Assembly: GCA_030615805.1 (NCBI GenBank)
Contig: JAUWYN010000019.1
Span: 1 to 15,979, forward strand
Length of the DNA: 15,979 nt
Direction: 5' to 3'
Origin: Hadesarchaea archaeon
Lineage (GTDB): Archaea; Hadarchaeota; Hadarchaeia; Hadarchaeales; Hadarchaeaceae
Position 1 is the first letter of the stretch, and each line of letters opens with the position of its first letter. Below the pieces are notes generated by a model, which had not been told where the DNA came from, made no database searches, and worked only from the letters and a program-made list of their open reading frames with translations. Below are positions 10,306-15,979 of the stretch, in pieces. A program made the position numbers and the translations under genes.

Positions 10306-11562
10306 ATGCCCGTCGATAGCAAGACGCGTTACCAATTCAGGCGGATGCTCGAAGATCTGGCTGGCAAGCGCGGCCGAGGGACCGAGCTCATCTCGGTCTA
10401 CATCACCCCAGATTTCGAGCTCACCAAGGTCATCCAACAGCTCCGGGATGAGCAGGGGACGGCAAGCAACATAAAATCGAAGACGACCCGAAAGAACGTG
10501 ATAAGCGCCCTCGAGCGAATCGTCCAGTTCCTGCGCACCTATGCCGATGCCCACAGGCGCCCCCCCTCGAACGGGATGGCCATATTTTGTGGAAACGTGG
10601 CTGGACGCGAGGACATCGCGGACATCCAGCTCTACTGGGTCGAGCCCCCCGAGCCGATAACCATTCGCATGTACCGCTGCGACCAAGAGTTCGTGCTCGA
10701 GCCGCTGCGCGAGATGCTTCAGGTTAGGGAAACCGTGGGGGTGCTCGTGCTTGACCGGCGAGAGGCGACGCTCGCGACCCTGCGGGGCAAGCACGTCGAA
10801 ATCGTGAGGAGGTTGACCTCCGGCGTCCCAGGGAAACACGGCAAGGGAGGGCAGTCTGCACGGCGGTTCGAGCGGTCGATAGAAATCGCCGCCCACGAAT
10901 ACGCGAAGCGCATCGCCGAAGCCACCAACGAGATATTTTCGCAGATCCCCGACCTGCGGGCGATCCTAGTCGGTGGGCCTGGACCGACGAAGGACGAATT
11001 CTTGAAAAGTGAATTGTTGCACAATGAGGTCAAGAAGAAAATCGCTGGAGTACTCGATACCGGCTACACCGATGAACAGGGGGTAAAGGAAGTAGTCAAC
11101 AAATCAGGTGAAGTACTCGCCGATCTCGATATCCTAAAGGAAAAATCACTGGTGCAGCGCTTCATGGAGGAGCTCGTCGCGGGCAAGGGGTTGATTACAT
11201 ATGGCGAGCTGGAGATCAGGCACTCCCTCGAGCTGGGGGCGGTCGAGCTGCTCCTGATCTCGGAGGACCTGCGGAGGAGCCGTGCGCTCGCGCGATGCCA
11301 AGCTTGTGGGCACGAGCTGCGGGAAACTGTTGACGATATCAAAACTTACCAGAAGCAGCTGGCGGGGCGAGCCTGTCCCAGCTGTGGCGAGATTAGGCTG
11401 GTGCTCGTCGAGAGCAAGGATGTCGTGCAGGAATTGCTCGAGCTGGCGGAGCGGTTCGGCGCGCGGGTGGAGTTCATCTCGACCGAAACCGAGGAGGGCA
11501 AGCAGCTTCGCGTGGCTTTCAAGGGCTTGGCGGCTATTTTAAGGTTCAGGCATGCTGCGTAA
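10306..11562 (+). CDS. prf1: Peptide chain release factor 1 (aRF1)
   Basis: This class I release factor recognises all three stop codons and triggers peptide release with aIF2/EF1A-like GTPase partners. From ATG 10306 it has 418 residues. NIKS at 55-58 (TASNIKSKTTRKN) and YRCDQEF at 123-129 form the codon-recognition sites of domain 1. GGQ at 181-183 (GKGGQSARRFER) sits at the tip of domain 2. Domain 3 carries the archaeal cysteine pairs CQACGHE and CPSCGE. The start region has a run of possible codons (TTG 10282, ATG 10291, 10294, 10300, 10306); 10306 is best spaced from GGTGA (10295-10299). A TATA-like TTATTAA is near 10267, so a leaderless ATG 10291 is also possible. It is divergent from pyrH. 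Confidence 0.95.
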   Translation: MPVDSKTRYQFRRMLEDLAGKRGRGTELISVYITPDFELTKVIQQLRDEQGTASNIKSKTTRKNVISALERIVQFLRTYADAHRRPPSNGMAIFCGNVAGREDIADIQLYWVEPPEPITIRMYRCDQEFVLEPLREMLQVRETVGVLVLDRREATLATLRGKHVEIVRRLTSGVPGKHGKGGQSARRFERSIEIAAHEYAKRIAEATNEIFSQIPDLRAILVGGPGPTKDEFLKSELLHNEVKKKIAGVLDTGYTDEQGVKEVVNKSGEVLADLDILKEKSLVQRFMEELVAGKGLITYGELEIRHSLELGAVELLLISEDLRRSRALARCQACGHELRETVDDIKTYQKQLAGRACPSCGEIRLVLVESKDVVQELLELAERFGARVEFISTETEEGKQLRVAFKGLAAILRFRHAA

Positions 11563-11799
11563 TTTAATGTTTCTGTGGTCTATTGCCTTTCTTATAATAT
11601 GATCCGAGCTGATTTTATGGCAAATCGGCAACATTTTAAGCCTAACCACCTAATTTTGGCTTATTTTCCCCATTGGTGGAGAAAATCAACAGTTTTAAAG
11701 ATTATCCCCCCTTCTGTACTTGTGTTTATTACAAAAATCAGTAAGCTTTTTACGCCCCAAAAAAACACTGCTATTAGGGGGGAAGCCTCGGAGTAAAAA
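11563..11799. other. AT-rich leader region of the C25 peptidase gene
   Basis: The stretch is AT-rich and holds the 21-bp repeat, candidate TATA elements (AGTTTTAAAG at 11691-11700; GTTTATT near 11724) and an SD, GGAG (11790-11793), six bases before the ATG at 11800. A short frame (11575-11796) crosses it but does not look like protein. Confidence 0.5.
11600..11620 (+). repeat. 21-bp direct repeat, left copy
   Basis: The sequence beginning TGATCCGAGCTGATTTTATG is repeated without mismatch at 15155-15175. Weaker similarity continues about 20 bases beyond each copy. The pair brackets the C25 peptidase gene. TATAATA lies immediately upstream of this copy (11594-11600). Confidence 0.95.
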
Positions 11800-14700
11800 A
11801 TGAGGGCCGAGAAAGGGTTTAGTAATTTAGTGCCTGTTTTAGTAGCAGCTTTATTGCTGGGGTCCGTTGCATTCATCGGTGTTTCGCCCATAAATCTTAT
11901 GGCCGCCTCCCAAGCTTCCGATGAGCGCGCGCAGAACATCTCCCCTTTCATAAGTCTCGAAGGAGACGGTGACGCGGAATACCTCATCATAACTAGGCCG
12001 ATGTTCGAAACCGCCCTAGAGAACTTGGTCGGCCTTAAAAGCCTGCGAATGTCGGTAAAAGTAGTGACCGTTGAGGGGATAGTGGGAGTGGGAAAAGTAC
12101 GGATTTATCCGAGCGATGATGCTTGGGTTACTTCATATGATCCAAATCAGAATCATGGCTCTGAAGACACATTAAACATAGGTCCGGACTATAATATGGA
12201 CAGTTACCTAAAGTTCTCGTTATCGATCTTACCACCAGGCATTACAATATCAGACGCAAAGCTCCTACTTTACTGTTACTCTATCGACGGTGGGACTACC
12301 GTTGATGGTATCGTCCACAGGGTTGACAACGACAGCTGGAGCGAGGGCACGATAACTTGGAACAATCGGCCAGCTCATGGGGCTTGGCTCGACAGCGTTT
12401 CCGTGAATGTCGAGGAGCAGTGGTATTCTTGGGATGTTACCGCGTGGGTCCAGAACGAGTTCGGAGGGGATCAGGTATCTAGCATCTACATCTACGGCGG
12501 TCAAGCTTCTGGTCCGGGTGAAAGGGGCTTGAAGCGCTTCTACTCGATCGATTGTTACGATCCTGAAACTTACGGTCCGTACCTCGAGATAACAACAGGT
12601 TATCCCGGCGGGGACATCCCGGAGCAGATAAGGAATTGCATTCGCGACCACTACGAGAACCATGGGACGCAATGGGTCCTTCTGGCTGGGGATGCAGACC
12701 CTGACGATGTTGGCAATAATAATCCGACCTTGGACAAAGACTGGGAGGTTCCAGTTAAATACGTTGAATACGAATACGAAGAGAATGTGCCGACTGATCA
12801 CTACTATGCGGATCTAGACGATGATGGGGCTGCAGAGGTCTACGTTGGCAGATTTCCTGGTAGAACGGTGGCGATGATTGATAATGTAGTTCAAAAAACT
12901 GTGGCTTATGAGAGCAATCCATCATATAGGCGCCAGGCTTGCTTCTTTTCCGGAGTAGATTACAGCTTCGAAAGTTACAGTAAAGAGATAGTAGACGCTT
13001 ACGCGGAGCCCTCATGGCTGGAAATTCATGAATATTATGAAAGTGAGGGCACCCTCGATAGAACCACTTTCGTGAACGTGGTTAATGCTTATGATCCAAT
13101 AGTCATCAATGCAATGGGGCATGGTTATGAATGTGGGATCGGCCTCGGGGTAGCGGGAAGCGGCGGAGAATATGTGTGGGCGGGGAATGTCTGGAATCTA
13201 ACAAACACGGGATTCCTGATATATGCCTATGCCTGTCTTACCAATAAAATTGACGATGACTACTGCTACGGTTTTGAGCACAGTCTTGGGGAGTGGATGT
13301 TGTTCGGGAGTGCCGATGGGGGTATCGGAGGCTCTAACGGAGCTGTTGGCTACATTGGCGCTACACGGACTCTCAAGGGAGAGCCCAATGAAGCTGCAAG
13401 GTTCTTCGCGGAGCTCCTGGGGAATCACGAGTACCATCAAGGGGCAGCGTTTTATAAGTCAAATCCCAGCCGTGTTTTCATGCTTTTAGGTGATCCGGAA
13501 CTTAAGATCATTAATCCGCCGCACGGAGCCGAAGTTCATATCACGCCTAATAATCAAAACGGCCTGCCTGGAGAGATGCTGACCTACACGGTTACGGTTA
13601 GGAATGTAGGTAATTTCACGGACACCTACACCCTGACTGTTGACGATGATGCCGGCTGGAACCCAAGCATCTCACCTACGTCACTCGAGATCCCAGTGAA
13701 TGAGAATAGGACAGCCACGCTGAGTATTACCATCCCAGAAAGTGTTGTGGATAGGGTTGCGGACAACATAACTGTTACTGCTACACTAACCGAAAATGCA
13801 GAGATCTACACATCGGCGAAATGTATCGCGTACGCGGCAAGAGAACCGACCGATGACGCTTGCGTAGGGACGGGGAGAGGCAAAATCAACCTCTATGTGG
13901 GTGTTGATGAATATGGGGATCTTAATAGAAGCTTTCTGAAGTTTAGTCTGGGATATCTTCCTGAAGATGTAGTAATAGAAAAAGCGAGTTTGAACCTATA
14001 TTGCTGGTCCTCCTATAACTCGCCTCAGATTGAAATCAGAGCTGTTGAGGACGATAGTTGGAGCGAGGAGTCCATAACTTGGGACGATCAACCTGCGTTA
14101 GGGGGCGTGCTTGGCAACAATTCCATAGACACGGAGGGGCGCTGGTACAGCTGGGATGTCACCTCATTCGTTAATAATCAATCTGCTGGAGATGGCGTGG
14201 CTAGCTTCTGTTTAAAAAGCGCTGATGAAGGTGCGAACCGTATGGCGATATTTTATTCGAAGGAGCAGGGTCACGAATACTCCCCCTACCTTACGGTTGC
14301 CTTCAACCACGTCGAGGTTTCAATCTCGCCAGACTATCAGAGTGGCCCGCTTGGAGCTACGCTTGAGTACACGGTCACGGTCACCAATACTGGTGAGGGT
14401 CCCGATAACTTCTCGCTCGAAAATACTGACACGGAGAACTGGGCCTTGGTGCTTTCTCCCACCACGCTCGAAAACGTCTTACTTGGTGAGAACCGCACAG
14501 TGATGCTCAGCGTTACCATTCCTGAGAACGCCGAGCTCGGCACCGAGGACGAGATAACCGTTACTGCGACCTCGTGGGCGGACCCGACGGTGAGCGACTC
14601 GACCAGCTGTACTGCAACCGCTACATCATTCTCGCTCGACCTGGTCGCGGGCTGGAACCAGGTGGGCTTCACGGGGGTTGGTGAGGGCGATACCCCGAAC

Positions 14701-15081
14701 AATATGATGCCTGACGTATACACGATGCGCTATTGGGATGCGCCCTACGGACCGTACAGGGCACCTCACGGCGACCAGCCCGTCAAGGATAACCTAGGCT
14801 ACTGGGTCAGGGTCGACCAAGATGATAATGTAACGGTATACGGTGTACGCCCGGAGAACCGCACAATATACCTGGTGGCGGGCTGGAACCTGGTGCACTT
14901 CCCCCTGACCAACGAAAACACGACTCCAGACAATTTGTTCGCCGGCTTGACCTATACCATGCGTTATTGGGATGCGCCCGGTGGGCCGTACAGGGCACCG
15001 TTTCCTGATCAGCCCGTCAAGGTTGGCGTGGGCTACTGGGTCAAGCTAGACCAGGACGTGACGGTAACCGTTCCGCTTTGA
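11800..15081 (+). CDS. Secreted multidomain C25 (gingipain-like) peptidase with DNRLRE insertions
   Basis: A 1093-residue exported protein. The N-terminal signal/anchor is at 9-28 (NLVPVLVAALLLGSVAFIGV). The C25 peptidase begins YLIITRPMFETALENL (61-76) and KVVTVEGI (87-94). It is then interrupted by a DNRLRE domain (about 100-266; DDSWSEGTITW, WYSWDVTAWV hallmarks of this family are visible at 178-216). It resumes at GGDIPEQIRNCIRDHYENHG, with WVLLAGD, DHYYADLD and VYVGRFPGRT. The catalytic pair is His441 (NAMGHGYE) and Cys479 (IYAYACLTN); the domain closes with FMLLGDPELKI (560-570). Ig-like NEW3/CARDB-type modules lie at about 577-680 and 837-943, with a second DNRLRE domain at 682-835. 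Two tandem ~72-residue modules (LVAGWN...MRYWDAP..GPYRAP) end the chain. There is no C-terminal membrane anchor. It is probably a cell-surface or secreted protease; substrate unknown. Confidence 0.85.
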   Translation: MRAEKGFSNLVPVLVAALLLGSVAFIGVSPINLMAASQASDERAQNISPFISLEGDGDAEYLIITRPMFETALENLVGLKSLRMSVKVVTVEGIVGVGKVRIYPSDDAWVTSYDPNQNHGSEDTLNIGPDYNMDSYLKFSLSILPPGITISDAKLLLYCYSIDGGTTVDGIVHRVDNDSWSEGTITWNNRPAHGAWLDSVSVNVEEQWYSWDVTAWVQNEFGGDQVSSIYIYGGQASGPGERGLKRFYSIDCYDPETYGPYLEITTGYPGGDIPEQIRNCIRDHYENHGTQWVLLAGDADPDDVGNNNPTLDKDWEVPVKYVEYEYEENVPTDHYYADLDDDGAAEVYVGRFPGRTVAMIDNVVQKTVAYESNPSYRRQACFFSGVDYSFESYSKEIVDAYAEPSWLEIHEYYESEGTLDRTTFVNVVNAYDPIVINAMGHGYECGIGLGVAGSGGEYVWAGNVWNLTNTGFLIYAYACLTNKIDDDYCYGFEHSLGEWMLFGSADGGIGGSNGAVGYIGATRTLKGEPNEAARFFAELLGNHEYHQGAAFYKSNPSRVFMLLGDPELKIINPPHGAEVHITPNNQNGLPGEMLTYTVTVRNVGNFTDTYTLTVDDDAGWNPSISPTSLEIPVNENRTATLSITIPESVVDRVADNITVTATLTENAEIYTSAKCIAYAAREPTDDACVGTGRGKINLYVGVDEYGDLNRSFLKFSLGYLPEDVVIEKASLNLYCWSSYNSPQIEIRAVEDDSWSEESITWDDQPALGGVLGNNSIDTEGRWYSWDVTSFVNNQSAGDGVASFCLKSADEGANRMAIFYSKEQGHEYSPYLTVAFNHVEVSISPDYQSGPLGATLEYTVTVTNTGEGPDNFSLENTDTENWALVLSPTTLENVLLGENRTVMLSVTIPENAELGTEDEITVTATSWADPTVSDSTSCTATATSFSLDLVAGWNQVGFTGVGEGDTPNNMMPDVYTMRYWDAPYGPYRAPHGDQPVKDNLGYWVRVDQDDNVTVYGVRPENRTIYLVAGWNLVHFPLTNENTTPDNLFAGLTYTMRYWDAPGGPYRAPFPDQPVKVGVGYWVKLDQDVTVTVPL
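14629..15078 (+). repeat. Duplicated C-terminal module of the peptidase
   Basis: Residues about 944-1019 and 1022-1093 align: LVAGWN-V-F, T-P-N, YTMRYWDAP-GPYRAP, DQPVK, GYWV, VTV. DNA identity is high around the MRYWDAP segment (near 14725 and 14959), pointing to a fairly recent tandem duplication. GWN-type modules like these are often found at the ends of secreted proteins. Confidence 0.85.
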
Positions 15082-15154
15082 GTGGCAGCGAGCATGAAGT
15101 TCCGGAGGGGTGCCGCGAGCCCCCTTAAATTTATCGGGTCAAATTTGTTTGCCG

Positions 15155-15175
15155 TGATCCGAGCTGATTTTATGG
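15155..15175 (+). repeat. 21-bp direct repeat, right copy
   Basis: Exact copy of 11600-11620, in the same orientation, 74 bases after the peptidase stop and 36 bases from the ahcY stop. It lies in the convergent gap between the two genes, just past an AT-rich TTAAATTTATC. Confidence 0.95.
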
Positions 15176-15211
15176 TAAGCGGAAAATATGTTTTGAAAAT
15201 GCTTTATGTTT

Positions 15212-15979
15212 TTACGTGCCGAATTTCCAAGACCGCAAGTACCCTAGCTGTTCACGGGTGAGTTTCTCCAGCCCGACGCCAAGCGACTCCAGCTTAAGCT
15301 CGGCTACCCTCCGATCGATCTCAGCTGGCACGTCGTGGACCTTTGGTTCTAGTTCCTTGCCGTGCTCCGCGAGGTACTCCACGCTTAGGGCCTGCAACGC
15401 GAAGCTCATGTCCATGATCTCCATCGGGTGCCCGAGCGAACGTTCGCCAGCCAAGTTCACGAGCCTCCCCTCCGCCAGCAGATGCAGCCGCCGACCGTTT
15501 TTAAGCTGGAACTCCTCCACGTCATCCAAGACCTTCCGACGCTTGACCGATAACGAGGCAAGCCCCTTGAGGTCGATCTCGACGTTGAAGTGTCCCGCGT
15601 TGCACAGGATCGCCCCATCGCGCATTCGCCGCATGTGCTCCTTCCGAATGACGCCGATGTTGCCGGTTGTGGTTATGAAGATATCACCGATGCGCGCAGC
15701 CTCCGCCATTCGTGCAACCCTGAAGCCGTCCATCGTCGCCTCGAGCGCCTTTATCGGATCGGTCTCTACAACGGTCACGATCGCGCCGAGCCCCTTCGCG
15801 CGCGAGGCTATGCCGCGTCCCACGAAACCGTAACCAACCACCACAATTTGTTTGCCGGCGATCAGCGTGTTCGTGGTCGCCATGATCCCCTGAAGGGTCG
15901 ACTCGGCTGTTCCAAAGCGATTATCGAACAGACGCTTTGCGGGCGAGTCGTTCACCGCGATTACCGGGAACTTCAAGGC
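15212..15979 (-). CDS. ahcY: S-adenosylhomocysteine hydrolase, C-terminal part (cut by window edge)
   Basis: The enzyme splits S-adenosylhomocysteine to adenosine and homocysteine, using bound NAD, and keeps methylation reactions running. The visible 255 residues start inside the protein: LKFPVIAVNDSPAKRLFDN (substrate-site strand with the conserved Asn-Asp), then RFGTAESTLQGIMATTN. The Rossmann NAD loop follows (VVVGYGFVGRGIASRAKGLG, GxGxxG-type) with acidic TVVETDPI. TTTGN and CNAGHFNVEID are conserved contacts. LAEGRLVNLAGERSLGHPMEIMD is the family signature, and the end is the short archaeal type, lacking the long C-terminal KPxxYRY tail of eukaryotes. The N-terminal third lies beyond the right edge, and the leftward reading frame stays open there. 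Confidence 0.95.
   Translation of the reverse strand, partial: ALKFPVIAVNDSPAKRLFDNRFGTAESTLQGIMATTNTLIAGKQIVVVGYGFVGRGIASRAKGLGAIVTVVETDPIKALEATMDGFRVARMAEAARIGDIFITTTGNIGVIRKEHMRRMRDGAILCNAGHFNVEIDLKGLASLSVKRRKVLDDVEEFQLKNGRRLHLLAEGRLVNLAGERSLGHPMEIMDMSFALQALSVEYLAEHGKELEPKVHDVPAEIDRRVAELKLESLGVGLEKLTREQLGYLRSWKFGT

Noticed and set aside
10237..10896. Upstream extension of the pyrH frame
   Set aside because: It is antisense to aRF1, and archaeal UMP kinases begin at the MRVTLCFGGS segment.
11575..11796. 73-codon frame before the peptidase gene
   Set aside because: Low-complexity, AT-rich, no SD, and it overlaps the repeat and promoter region.
15094..15261. Short plus-strand frame after the peptidase, through the right 21-bp repeat
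   Set aside because: No usable SD, runs into the ahcY 3' end antisense, and composition is that of intergenic DNA.
15216..15833. 205-codon plus-strand Ser/Arg-rich frame
   Set aside because: It is the antisense shadow of ahcY.

Overview
The window is archaeal chromosome. It carries initiation factor aIF5A with its hypusination loop, class I release factor aRF1 (NIKS, YxCxxxF, GGQ), an archaeal-type valyl-tRNA synthetase, archaeal-type UMP kinase, S-adenosylhomocysteine hydrolase, small archaeal zinc-ribbon proteins, TATA-box promoters, and two tRNA genes with bulge-helix-bulge introns. GC content is moderate. The gene mix would fit a deep-branching lineage (Hadarchaeota, Bathyarchaeia or a relative), but the sequence alone does not settle this.

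Layout. (1) 1-1100: a nearly gene-free left edge, a small HTH/Glu-Lys-repeat gene with no start codon for its full open frame, and aIF5A, both on the minus strand. (2) About 1100-4780 is an accessory island. It holds tiny plus-strand genes (a 52-aa protein and a 42-aa zinc finger coupled to a 40-aa ORF), two 3'-half tRNA fragments, a 38-bp direct-repeat pair, the right end of a lost IS200/IS605-type element, three 11-bp iteron-like repeats, an overlapping cassette of three small genes, and a divergent ribbon-helix-helix regulator / tyrosine integrase pair. The integrase frame runs antisense through an intact tRNA-Ile(GAU) at 4673-4778, which is probably the attachment site. The island looks like one or more integrated elements with remains of older ones on the left. 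(3) 4780-11560 is housekeeping: a zinc ribbon protein, tRNA-Ala(CGC) with a 13-nt intron followed closely by a stand-alone AsnC/RAM domain gene, a metallo-beta-lactamase-fold hydrolase, valS, a convergent pyrH/zinc-ribbon membrane protein pair, and aRF1 divergent from pyrH. (4) 11600-15175: a 21-bp perfect direct repeat brackets one large secreted protein. This is a C25 (gingipain-like) cysteine peptidase whose catalytic domain is split by a DNRLRE domain, followed by Ig-like modules, a second DNRLRE domain and a duplicated C-terminal module. (5) 15212 to the right edge: the C-terminal part of S-adenosylhomocysteine hydrolase.

The most interesting items are the tRNA-Ile gene with one well-supported and one probable intron that also serves as integration target, the symmetric RHH/integrase control region, the pile-up of tRNA-derived fragments, and the interrupted C25 peptidase between direct repeats. 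I found no CRISPR array and no toxin-antitoxin or defence operon.
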